Source: Anaerolineaceae bacterium UBA700
Lineage (GTDB): Bacteria > Chloroflexota > Anaerolineae > Anaerolineales > Anaerolineaceae
DNA length: 14,384 nucleotides
Direction: 5' to 3'
NCBI GenBank assembly: GCA_002298885.1
Contig: DBMK01000087.1
Location: forward strand, 1-14,384
The position numbers and the translations under genes are program-made. Under the pieces are notes generated by a model, which saw nothing but the letters and a program-made list of their open reading frames with translations, searched no databases and had not been told where the DNA came from. Shown here in pieces: positions 1-6,299 of this stretch (positions within the stretch are counted from its first letter, which is position 1; every line of letters starts with the position of its first letter).

Positions 1-19
1 TGGGCAGCGAAGCAGCCCA
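1..19 (-). terminator. Possible terminator hairpin after the SIMPL gene, cut by the window edge
   Basis: A near-perfect inverted repeat (TGGGC, mismatch, GC, 3-base loop, GC, mismatch, GCCCA) lies 21 bases downstream of the SIMPL stop codon. In the minus-strand RNA it would form a short GC-rich hairpin. Any T-tract would lie beyond the window edge, so whether it is a true intrinsic terminator cannot be decided here. Confidence 0.3.
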
Positions 20-40
20 AATTGAACCCCCAAAAATCCT

Positions 41-850
41 TTATTTTAAGCTGTACTTTGCGCTAATCTCCCCGCGCACTGCGATCTGGCCGAGAGAGAT
101 GGGCGAGTCGTCGGATTGGGACGGGGCGGCCCCGCCGGAGCCGGCATTCTGGATGGTGTTCTGCGCCCATAGCGCCGTCGCTCGCCCGCCGCGCCACGAA
201 CCGTAGTACTGCGTCCAGGTGTTCTCGCTGATGGTCAGCACGCAGCCGGCCTTGGCGCCGGCGCTGCCTGCCAGGGCCTGGGCTTTTTCCCCGGCGGCCG
301 TGATCGCCAGGCTGCGGGCCTGGTCGCGGAACTTGCGCAGCTCGCTGGTGTAGAACTGCACGTCCTGCACCTCGTTGGCGCCGGCCTTCAGGGCGGCCAG
401 CAAGGTGTCGTCCGCCAGGTTCACGTCGCGCAGGGTGATTGAAACCGTGTTGTCGATGCGGTAGCCCTTGATGGCCAGGTCGCTGTAGTCCTGGTAAACG
501 GGATACACCAGGTAATTATCGGTGGCGATGTCGCTTGCGTTTACCCCCAGGGCGCGCACCGCGGCAATCACCTGCTGGATCTTGCGCATGTTGTCGGCGT
601 GGACCGCGTCCGGGCTGGCGCCGTTGGACTGCACGCCGAGCTGGATAAGCGCCCGGTCGGGGGTGACGTAAACCACCGCCGCCCCGGATACCTCGACGGA
701 GCGCGCCGGATCGCAGGAGCTGTCTGCCTGCGCCTGGGCAGCGAGCTCAGGTGAATCGGCGGCAGCCGGCTGCGGCCGCAGTGACGCCAGCCCCAGCACC
801 ACGATAACGGTCACCAGGGCAACGTAGACTAAAGACGAAGTTGTTTTCAT
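41..850 (-). CDS. Exported SIMPL-domain (DUF541) protein
   Basis: A 269-residue exported protein of the SIMPL (DUF541) family, whose biochemical role is poorly defined; bacterial members are periplasmic or extracytoplasmic and some are linked to stress. A basic start and hydrophobic stretch at residues 7-23 are followed by a small-residue region ending AAAD near 29-32, which looks like a Sec signal peptide. The SIMPL domain spans about 50-268: it opens with VEVSGAA and a TPDRALIQLGV strand, has the helix with NMRKIQQVIAAVRALGV, and ends with the strand IAVRGEISAKYSL. There are only two cysteines (C46, C203), compatible with a disulfide outside the membrane. The ATG has an AGGAG ribosome site 6 bases upstream. 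The gene lies 87 bases downstream of a sensor kinase gene and has its own Pho-box-like promoter, so it is probably a target of that two-component system (inference). Confidence 0.88.
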   Translation of the reverse strand: MKTTSSLVYVALVTVIVVLGLASLRPQPAAADSPELAAQAQADSSCDPARSVEVSGAAVVYVTPDRALIQLGVQSNGASPDAVHADNMRKIQQVIAAVRALGVNASDIATDNYLVYPVYQDYSDLAIKGYRIDNTVSITLRDVNLADDTLLAALKAGANEVQDVQFYTSELRKFRDQARSLAITAAGEKAQALAGSAGAKAGCVLTISENTWTQYYGSWRGGRATALWAQNTIQNAGSGGAAPSQSDDSPISLGQIAVRGEISAKYSLK

Positions 851-897
851 GGGAATCTCCTGAAAGAATTGATATTTACCCTTTCAGGATAATTCCC
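851..897 (-). promoter_or_regulatory. Long inverted repeat covering the SIMPL ribosome binding site
   Basis: Two nested perfect arms are visible: GGGAAT/ATTCCC (851-856 with 892-897) and TCCTGAAAG/CTTTCAGGA (858-866 with 881-889), separated by small unpaired bases, with a 14-base loop. In minus-strand RNA the 3' arm contains the AGGAG ribosome site and ends directly at the ATG of the SIMPL gene. The 5' arm covers the predicted -10 element (886-891), so only transcripts entering from upstream would contain both arms. It could instead be a protein-binding operator. No T-tract follows, so it is not an ordinary terminator. Confidence 0.55.
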
Positions 898-919
898 TTT
901 GATGTCAGAATTGTGGCAG
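886..919 (-). promoter_or_regulatory. Pho-box-like activated promoter of the SIMPL gene
   Basis: On the minus strand, CTGCCAC (919-913), four bases AATT, then CTGACAT (908-902) form a direct repeat with the 7-4-7 spacing of a Pho box. Ten bases later is TATCCT (891-886), a plausible -10. There is no separate -35, as is usual for PhoB-type promoters where the activator takes its place. The predicted start near 879 gives a leader of roughly 30 bases. The promoter before the response regulator gene has the same layout and the same 10-base gap. Confidence 0.5.
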
Positions 920-937
920 GATGGGGGTAATCGGGGG

Positions 938-2428
938 CTAATCCTGCGCCGGCAGCAGGACGGTGAAGGCAGCGCCCTGACCTTCGATGCTTTCCACCGT
1001 CACCTGCCCACCCTGCGCCTGCACCAGGCTGCGCACGATCGCCAGGCCGAGCCCGGCGCCGCCCTGGCCGCGGTCGCGCCCGGCATCGGCACGGTAGAAG
1101 CGCTCGAAGATGAACGGCAGGTGTTTGGCCGGGATGCCCGGGCCGCAGTCGGCGATGCGGCAGGTCGCCTCGCCGCCGGCATGCCCCAACGTCACCCTCA
1201 CTTCGCTGCCCGGAGGGGCATAGCGGATGGCATTGTCGAGCAGGTTATCCAGAACCTGGGCCATTCGGTCGGCGTCTGCGTGGACGATGATGGCTGCCGC
1301 GGTATCCGGCCCGCCCGTTTCCTCCACCCGCAGAGTCACCTGGCGCAGGCTGGCGCGGCGCTCCAGGTGGGCGCAGCGCTGGCGCGCCAGTTCGGCCAGA
1401 TCCAGCGGGCGAAGCTGCAAGTTTAAAGCGCCGGCGTCGGCGCGGGTCAGCACCAGCAGGTCGTTCACCAGGCGGATCAGGCGGTCTGTCTCGCGGTACA
1501 TGGCGGATAAGAAGGGGCCGCGCGCTTCCAGGTCGTCCACTGCGCCGTCTTCCAGGGTTTCGATGGTGCCCTTGATCACCGTCAGCGGGGTGCGCAGCTC
1601 GTGAGTCACGTCCGAAATGAAAGCCGTCTTGGCCTGGTCGGATTGGCGCAGGCTGGCGGTCATGCGGTTGAAGGCCTTGCCCAGCACGTTCAGCTCGCGG
1701 ATGGATGCGTCCTCGGGCACGCTTTGGGCCAGGTCGCCCTCGGCCACGGCGTGGGCGGCACCCGCCAGCCTGGACAGAGGATTTGCGATGGCTCGCGCCA
1801 GCAGCAGCCCGGCCGCCCCGGCTAGAAGGACCGCTCCCAGCAGCACACCCGCAAACTGCCAGCGTAGCGCTTCTGGCAGGGCGCCGAGCTGCGTATCCGG
1901 CAGCGGGGTGGCAAGGTAAACGATCTGCGCCACAATTCCATCCGCTGCAAGCACCGGCGCGGCAGCGTACAGCACGCGTTTGCCCCCGGCGGTTTCCAGG
2001 CTGCGGATGGCGGTGGCGGCCTGGCCGCGGCGGGCCTGGGCGATCTCAGGCCGGTTGAGCAGCTCATCCGGTGTCACCAGCCCGGTTGCGTTCTGGGCCA
2101 GTTGGGGCAGCGGCAGCCCGGGCTGGGGCTGCGCCGCCGCGTACAGGTCAATCACCGCCCCGCCCGCAGGATCGATCACCCGCGAGTGGATCCCCGCGGC
2201 GAGGTTGGAAGTCTGTGAATAAGGCGCCGCCGAGCCGGCCTGCGCCTGCGCGGCCTGCGTGTCCAGCGCCGAGGCCACCAGTTGAGCCTGCGCCAGCAGG
2301 CTGGCCGACTGGGTATTGAGGTACAGGCCTTCCATTGCCAGCCAGGCCAGGGACCCCACAGCTCCCATGCTCACCAGGATCACCGCCAGGTAGCTCAGCG
2401 CCAGGCGGGTGCGCAGGGTCGGTTTCAT
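938..2428 (-). CDS. Membrane sensor histidine kinase (HAMP, HisKA, HATPase)
   Basis: A 496-residue inner-membrane histidine kinase that should phosphorylate the regulator encoded just upstream. Transmembrane segments lie at about 10-34 and 192-213, enclosing an extracytoplasmic region of about 155 residues with no recognised fold. HAMP follows at about 213-264. HisKA has the H-box VTHELRTPL with phospho-acceptor H276. The ATPase domain has the N-box around N395-N399 (DNLLDNAIRYAP), the G1 motif DCGPGIP (D427) and the G2 motif GAGLGLAIV (459-465). The architecture is that of PhoR/ResE-like kinases with an OmpR-type partner. The ATG overlaps the regulator's TGA (ATGA), with GGAG 6 bases upstream inside the regulator gene, so translation is probably coupled. 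The Ala/Gln-rich sensor region gives no clue to the ligand; the Pho-box-like sites hint at phosphate or envelope stress but do not prove it. Confidence 0.93.
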   Translation of the reverse strand: MKPTLRTRLALSYLAVILVSMGAVGSLAWLAMEGLYLNTQSASLLAQAQLVASALDTQAAQAQAGSAAPYSQTSNLAAGIHSRVIDPAGGAVIDLYAAAQPQPGLPLPQLAQNATGLVTPDELLNRPEIAQARRGQAATAIRSLETAGGKRVLYAAAPVLAADGIVAQIVYLATPLPDTQLGALPEALRWQFAGVLLGAVLLAGAAGLLLARAIANPLSRLAGAAHAVAEGDLAQSVPEDASIRELNVLGKAFNRMTASLRQSDQAKTAFISDVTHELRTPLTVIKGTIETLEDGAVDDLEARGPFLSAMYRETDRLIRLVNDLLVLTRADAGALNLQLRPLDLAELARQRCAHLERRASLRQVTLRVEETGGPDTAAAIIVHADADRMAQVLDNLLDNAIRYAPPGSEVRVTLGHAGGEATCRIADCGPGIPAKHLPFIFERFYRADAGRDRGQGGAGLGLAIVRSLVQAQGGQVTVESIEGQGAAFTVLLPAQD

Positions 2429-3129
2429 GCTTTGCTCCGTTTGAATTTATAGCCCAGGCCGCGCACCGCCTCGATGGCGTCCGCCTGGGGGTCGGCGCTG
2501 CGCAATTCGGCCCGCAGGCGTTTGACGGCGCTGTCGACGGCGCGCGTGTCCCCGGCGAAATCGTAGCCCCACACCTGTTCCAACAGGCGCTCGCGGGTCA
2601 GCACCCGGTCGGCGTTGAGCAGTAGGGTGTGCAGCAGGTCGAATTCCAGGCGGGTCAGCTCCAGCGGGGTGGCGCCTACCGTCACGGCGTGCTGTTCCAC
2701 GTCCAGGCGCAGCTCCCCGGGGCCGGTCAGCAGGCTGCTATTTTCCTCATCTTCGGGGCGGGCGCGGCGCAGCACTGCCCGCACGCGTGCCACCAGCTCG
2801 CGCACGCTAAACGGCTTGACAACGTAATCGTCGGCGCCCAGCTCCAGCCCCACCACCCGGTCCACCTCCTCGCCGCGGGCGGTGATGACGATCACCGGCA
2901 CCTGCGAGGTGCGCCGCAACTGGCGGCACACATCCAGCCCGTCGATCTCGGGCAGCATCAGGTCCAGCAGGATCAGGTCCGGGGCGGCCTGCTGGGCCAG
3001 TTCCAGCGCCTGGCGGCCGTCAGTCGCAGTCAGCACCTCGTAATGGGCGCGGCTGAGGTTATAGACGAGCAGGTCCAGTACGGCCTGCTCGTCATCCACC
3101 ACCAGGATGCGCGGAGTTGCGTTTTTCAT
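2425..3129 (-). CDS. OmpR/PhoB-family response regulator
   Basis: A 234-residue DNA-binding response regulator. The receiver domain (about 7-120) has the acidic pair D12/D13, phospho-acceptor D56 in LILLDLMLP, T83 and K105 (DYVVKPF), all as expected for an active receiver. The winged-helix output domain (about 137-230) shows LTRLEFDLLHTLL, the WGYD turn, the recognition helix with VDSAVKRLRAEL, and the closing VRGLGYKFK. The stretch LLVYNLSRAHYEVLTATDG resembles PhoB/PhoP-type regulators more than other OmpR subgroups. It is the first gene of an operon with the kinase (4-base overlap). There is no Shine-Dalgarno sequence: the -10 hexamer TATACT ends only 7 bases before the ATG, so the mRNA is probably leaderless. 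Its own promoter carries a Pho-box-like repeat, suggesting autoregulation. The exact signal is unknown. Confidence 0.94.
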   Translation of the reverse strand: MKNATPRILVVDDEQAVLDLLVYNLSRAHYEVLTATDGRQALELAQQAAPDLILLDLMLPEIDGLDVCRQLRRTSQVPVIVITARGEEVDRVVGLELGADDYVVKPFSVRELVARVRAVLRRARPEDEENSSLLTGPGELRLDVEQHAVTVGATPLELTRLEFDLLHTLLLNADRVLTRERLLEQVWGYDFAGDTRAVDSAVKRLRAELRSADPQADAIEAVRGLGYKFKRSKA

Positions 3130-3136
3130 CGGTTTT

Positions 3137-3170
3137 AGTATAGCAGAGGATTGTGGCAGGTTGGTGTCAA
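3137..3170 (-). promoter_or_regulatory. Pho-box-like promoter of the response regulator gene, leaderless
   Basis: On the minus strand TTGACAC (3170-3164), four bases CAAC, CTGCCAC (3159-3153), ten bases, then TATACT (3142-3137). The -10 is preceded by TGC, giving an extended -10 element. The ATG follows 7 bases later, which places transcription start at or next to the start codon. The TTGACA lies 22 bases from the -10, too far for a normal -35 but correctly placed as one half of a Pho-box-like direct repeat. Confidence 0.55.
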
Positions 3171-3176
3171 AAGAAA

Positions 3177-3238
3177 AGAGAGTAGAGAGTAGAGAAGCGT
3201 AAATCCGATGGCTTACGGTTCTCTATCCTCTACTCTCT
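3177..3238 (-). terminator. Large GA/CT hairpin, likely terminator of the exporter operon
   Basis: Two 26-base arms (3177-3202 and 3213-3238) pair at 23 of 26 positions around the 10-base loop at 3203-3212. In minus-strand RNA the hairpin follows the permease stop codon and is followed by TTTTCTTTT, which fits an intrinsic terminator. The arms are almost purely purine or pyrimidine, and the size is far larger than a usual terminator, so it may also be a copy of a dispersed palindromic repeat. Confidence 0.6.
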
Positions 3239-3253
3239 TCTCTCTTCTCTCTT
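3233..3253. repeat. Three tandem CTCTCTT heptamers
   Basis: Three perfect tandem copies of CTCTCTT on the plus strand, starting inside one arm of the hairpin and ending just before the permease stop codon. The unit is 7 bases long, so changes in copy number would not change a frame here but would change the spacing between gene and hairpin. The surrounding stretch 3219-3256 is almost entirely pyrimidine. Confidence 0.8.
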
Positions 3254-3254
3254 C

Positions 3255-4112
3255 TTAGAATTCCTCGCGTTGGAAGCGCAATATAGCTACGGCAGTAAAG
3301 ATCACGCAGAAGAATGCCGTGCTGATAACCGGAGCTATGGGGATGGGCTGGCCCAACATCAAGGCGAGCGACAGTGGCAGATTGCCAAACCGGTCATCCA
3401 TAATGAAGTTCCAAGGAGTAAGCGACCCGATGTAAGGCACTGCCTTCACCAGAATGGCTGGGCCGACCAATGCCAGGAAAAGGCTGATTCCCAAAACAGG
3501 TCCCCGGCTCTTGAAGATGGAGCCGAGCATGAAGGCCAGGGTAAGGTAGAACAGGATGGTAAGCGCCATCAGGCCCATCGCGCCCAGGAATCCTGTAATT
3601 GGCCACGGTTCGCCAATCAAGAGTGAAAGCTGGGTATAGGCAGCTGCACCCTGGATCACCACCCCGGTAACTACTATTCCCACTGCGCCGGCAGCCAGCC
3701 TGGAGAGGATAAAAGCCGGTCGGCTGACAGGCTTGGAAAGCACCCAGGCAGCGGTCCCAGATTGGCGCTCGCCGATAATGGCATCCTGGGCGGAAGTGGC
3801 AGCCACGATCGGCAACCCCAGACCCATAAAAGCCAGAAAAACCATCAGGGATGTGCCGATTGGATCATACTCCAAGGCTTGCATTGGGGTGAGATTGGCT
3901 GGGATTGGAGTATTTCTTGCCGAAATGCTTGCGGCCGGGTCTTGCAATAATGCTACGGCAAACATGCCGTTCAGAAAGAAAAGCCAGAAGATCACCTGCA
4001 CCAGCCATTTCCTCGTGCGCCAAAAGCGGCCACTGGCCTGGCGAAAAAGGTTATCAAACCCCGTCATCCAACCTTGTTCAGGCAACATTTTTACGTAACT
4101 AGTGTTTCCCAT
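3255..4112 (-). CDS. ABC-2 type transporter permease
   Basis: A 285-residue integral membrane protein forming the membrane part of an ABC-2 exporter with the ATPase encoded just upstream. Six hydrophobic segments can be seen at about 37-56, 87-109, 136-158, 173-198, 204-223 and 258-279, with a cytoplasmic basic N-terminus and an outer loop at about 57-86. Between segments 2 and 3 is GERQSGTAAWVLSKPVSRPAFILSR, the conserved cytoplasmic coupling segment of NatB/YhaP-like ABC-2 permeases. The start overlaps the ATPase gene by 14 bases and has an excellent AAGGAGG site (4118-4124) inside that gene, so the two are translated together. Substrate is unknown; relatives export sodium, antibiotics, lipids or peptides. 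A large hairpin follows the stop codon. Confidence 0.88.
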   Translation of the reverse strand: MGNTSYVKMLPEQGWMTGFDNLFRQASGRFWRTRKWLVQVIFWLFFLNGMFAVALLQDPAASISARNTPIPANLTPMQALEYDPIGTSLMVFLAFMGLGLPIVAATSAQDAIIGERQSGTAAWVLSKPVSRPAFILSRLAAGAVGIVVTGVVIQGAAAYTQLSLLIGEPWPITGFLGAMGLMALTILFYLTLAFMLGSIFKSRGPVLGISLFLALVGPAILVKAVPYIGSLTPWNFIMDDRFGNLPLSLALMLGQPIPIAPVISTAFFCVIFTAVAILRFQREEF

Positions 4113-5067
4113 TTTGTCCTCCTTCAGTCAGAGTCAAAAAGATATCTTCAAGATCAACTTTCCGGCGCCCAAATTCTAGTACCGTAACATCCTCGCAGGT
4201 CAGCACTTGCTTCAGCAGTTGAGATTCCGCTATTGCATCGTCTGTAACCGTCACTTCCCAGTTGAAGTGATTGTTCACCGGCCTGGCTTGAATGGCAGCC
4301 ACCCAGGGAAGGCCTGCCAGGCGCAGCCGGACTTTTTCTGTCTCCCCCTTGAGGGCCAGGGTGTAGACCGGCGCGCTATTGGAATTGAGCAGCTCTTCGA
4401 TTGGCGCCTGGGCAATCAACTGACCGTGATCCATGATGGCCACGGTGTCACTGATCCGCTGCACGTCCGACAGGATGTGGGTGGAATAGAAGATGGTAGT
4501 ATGCTTGCGCAGCCGTTCCATTACTTCCAGGACATCGTGCCGGCCCTGAGGGTCGAGGGCGGCAGCCGGCTCATCCAGGATGAGCAGGTCGGGATAGTTT
4601 ACCTGGGCCTGGGCGATCCCCAGTCGCTGGCGCTCGCCGCCAGAAAAGCCCTTGATCGAGCGGTCTGCTTTATCCTCCAATCCAACCAGCTCGAGGGTCT
4701 CCTCAATCCTCTCTTCAATCTCAGGCGGCACTCCGGAGTAGAAGAAGCGGGTCGTGAAGCGCAGGGTCTCACGGGCGGTCATGTTATCGTAGTAACGCGG
4801 GTCCTGGGCCAGGTACCCGATCCGCTTGCGGATGGCGATGCTCTGGCGTTGGATATCGAGTCCAAAGATCTGCGCCGAGCCCCCCGTAGGGCGCACCTGG
4901 CCAAGCAGCAGCTTGATGGTGGTCGTCTTGCCCGCCCCGTTAGGGCCAAGAAAGCCAAAGATGGAGTGCTGCTTCACGGTCAGGTTGAGGTTTTTCAAGG
5001 CCTGCACCCCTTTGTATGCCTTGCTCAGGTTGTGGGTTTCAATCACGAGGTTATTGGGAGTATCCAT
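4099..5067 (-). CDS. ABC-2 type transporter ATP-binding protein
   Basis: A 322-residue cytoplasmic ATPase of the NatA/CcmA type that powers the neighbouring permease. Walker A is GPNGAGKT (41-48), the Q-loop glutamine is Q88, the signature is FSGGE (141-145; the usual LSGGQ with two conservative changes), Walker B ends LLILDEP with D165 and catalytic E166, and the switch histidine is H197 (STHIL). Residues about 225-322 form the C-terminal regulatory extension typical of ABC-2 ATPases, ending with VDLEDIFLTLTEG. All catalytic residues are present. The ATG has AAGGAA upstream. It starts 17 bases after the ASCH-like gene and overlaps the permease by 14 bases, so the three probably form one operon. 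Transport direction is inferred as export from the family; the substrate cannot be read from the sequence. Confidence 0.93.
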   Translation of the reverse strand: MDTPNNLVIETHNLSKAYKGVQALKNLNLTVKQHSIFGFLGPNGAGKTTTIKLLLGQVRPTGGSAQIFGLDIQRQSIAIRKRIGYLAQDPRYYDNMTARETLRFTTRFFYSGVPPEIEERIEETLELVGLEDKADRSIKGFSGGERQRLGIAQAQVNYPDLLILDEPAAALDPQGRHDVLEVMERLRKHTTIFYSTHILSDVQRISDTVAIMDHGQLIAQAPIEELLNSNSAPVYTLALKGETEKVRLRLAGLPWVAAIQARPVNNHFNWEVTVTDDAIAESQLLKQVLTCEDVTVLEFGRRKVDLEDIFLTLTEGGQNGKH

Positions 5068-5084
5068 TTTCTTGTTCCTTTCTC

Positions 5085-5507
5085 TTACAAAATCAAGCCG
5101 AACTCCTCGAAGGGTTTCCAGCCTGGCCAGTCCTTGATCTGATTGGATGCGATAGGAATAAGGCCGATTTTCTGGGCATAGGTAAATTCGACCAATAAAA
5201 CCTGTTTCTTGGTTGACCAGTAGTTGTACTGGCCCTCGGTTAATTGAAGTTTCGGCTGCAATTCTTTCAGGGTTTGTGACAGGTCTTCGTCAGGAATATA
5301 GGGTAATGGCAGCACACGCACAACGGTCGCTTTTACCCTTATGGCGCAATCATCTTTGTCTCTCAGGAAATAAAGGCAATCACCGGAACTCACGGAGAAC
5401 ACATTTGATTGAGATGGATCGAATTCCTTTAAGACCATGGTTTTGATACCGCTGAGGATTTTCTCAAGCTCGCCGGCCTGTGGGTCTAGAAGAACAAGAT
5501 GATTCAT
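5085..5507 (-). CDS. Small ASCH/PUA-like domain protein
   Basis: A 140-residue soluble protein with no signal peptide. Residues 14-28 (LEKILSGIKTMVLKE) resemble the opening helix and strand of ASCH domains, a PUA-like fold thought to bind RNA or modified bases. The usual GxKxxExR pattern is only partly kept: G20 and K22 are there, E is replaced by V25 and R by K27. The strand SGDCLYFL (41-48) and the following VKATVVRVLPL also fit the fold. The frame is open upstream to 5576, but that region forms the terminator of the preceding operon, so the ATG at 5507 with AGGA about 9 bases upstream is preferred; an ATG at 5516 is possible. It is 17 bases ahead of the ABC ATPase gene. Why an ASCH-like protein should sit with an exporter is unclear. 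Family assignment is moderate and function is unknown. Confidence 0.65.
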   Translation of the reverse strand: MNHLVLLDPQAGELEKILSGIKTMVLKEFDPSQSNVFSVSSGDCLYFLRDKDDCAIRVKATVVRVLPLPYIPDEDLSQTLKELQPKLQLTEGQYNYWSTKKQVLLVEFTYAQKIGLIPIASNQIKDWPGWKPFEEFGLIL

Positions 5508-5551
5508 GGAAGTCATTCCTGGGGTAGATGTGATGGTATCTATGTGTAGGA

Positions 5552-5593
5552 TATAAGAAAAACTCCCCGGGCACATCCATCTGCCGGGGAGTT
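5552..5593 (-). terminator. Intrinsic terminator after the NarL-type regulator gene
   Basis: A perfect 10-base-pair stem (AACTCCCCGG at 5593-5584 with CCGGGGAGTT at 5570-5561 on the minus strand) with a 13-base loop is followed by TTTCTTAT. It lies 58 bases beyond the stop codon of the regulator gene. It separates the kinase-regulator operon from the ASCH-ABC operon, which therefore needs its own promoter between about 5551 and 5508; no convincing -35/-10 pair is visible there. Confidence 0.88.
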
Positions 5594-5650
5594 GTGAGTT
5601 ATCCCTTGGATTGTATTTTTTCTTATACTAAAGTAGGATTGCCCTTCCGT

Positions 5651-6295
5651 CTAAAGGGTAACGATTTTGTTTTTGATTGCGTAAGCAATGGCCTCAGTCC
5701 GGCTGGAAACCCCAAGCTTGGAAAGGATGTTGCTGATGTGGGCTTTCACCGTAGCCAGGCTGATGATCATGGCATTGGCAATTTGCTGGTTGCTTTGACC
5801 CTGCACAACTAGGTGCAATACCTCGTGCTCGCGTTCCGTCAGGCTAACGAAAGGCTGCTTTGTTGGGCGGGTGGTTTGAATCAGCGCCCTGGCAGCTTCA
5901 GGAGAGAGGGTGGACCGTCCTGAGAAGGCCGCGCGTATGGCATTTGCCAGCTCATCGGAGGTAACATTTTTGAGCAGGTAGCTGATCGCACCGGCGGCCA
6001 GCACCCCCTGCACGAGATTGTCTTCTTCGAAGCTGGTCATGGCGATGATTTTTATCTCTGGATAGTCAGCCAGGATGGCGCGAGTGGCAGCGATTCCATC
6101 CATTTCTGGCATCATCAGGTCCATCAAAATCACGTCCGGCTGCTTTTTTCGGCACAAGTTGACCGCTTCCATTCCATTTTTGGCTTCCCCAACCAGTTCC
6201 ATGTCTTCGTAGGCTCTTAAAAAAGTAGCCAGGCCGCTGCGCACCACGTTGTGGTCATCCACCAGCATGATCTGGATTATCCGAGAAGTTTCCAT
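5651..6295 (-). CDS. NarL/LiaR-family response regulator
   Basis: A 214-residue response regulator with a LuxR-type output. Receiver residues are complete: acidic pair D13/D14, phospho-acceptor D59 (LMDLMMPEMDG), T87 and K109. The helix-turn-helix domain at about 147-205 has LTEREHEVLHLVVQG, the turn SNQQIANAM and the recognition helix TVKAHISNILSKLGV. The frame is open to 6364, but the ATG at 6295 has a near-perfect GGAGGAG site (6304-6310) and its receiver alignment starts a few residues later, so it is chosen. It begins 4 bases after the kinase gene ends, with the ribosome site inside the kinase's last codons, so the two are coupled. It is the expected partner of that kinase. Targets are unknown; the ASCH-ABC operon immediately downstream is the natural candidate, since NarL/LiaR-type pairs often sit beside the exporters they control. 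Confidence 0.93.
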   Translation of the reverse strand: METSRIIQIMLVDDHNVVRSGLATFLRAYEDMELVGEAKNGMEAVNLCRKKQPDVILMDLMMPEMDGIAATRAILADYPEIKIIAMTSFEEDNLVQGVLAAGAISYLLKNVTSDELANAIRAAFSGRSTLSPEAARALIQTTRPTKQPFVSLTEREHEVLHLVVQGQSNQQIANAMIISLATVKAHISNILSKLGVSSRTEAIAYAIKNKIVTL

Positions 6296-6299
6296 ATTT

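Noticed and set aside
899..1426. A plus-strand frame of 175 codons antisense to the HAMP kinase, plus other plus-strand frames through 938-3129
   Set aside because: These are shadows of the kinase and regulator genes in GC-rich sequence; no ribosome site or domain supports them.
4207..5142. A plus-strand frame of 311 codons antisense to the ABC ATPase
   Set aside because: The ATPase frame carries every expected catalytic motif; the opposite frame has none and low-complexity composition.
5508..5576. Longer N-terminus of the ASCH-like protein
   Set aside because: The added codons fall in the promoter or leader region and in the terminator hairpin of the previous operon (5561-5593); the domain begins after the ATG at 5507.
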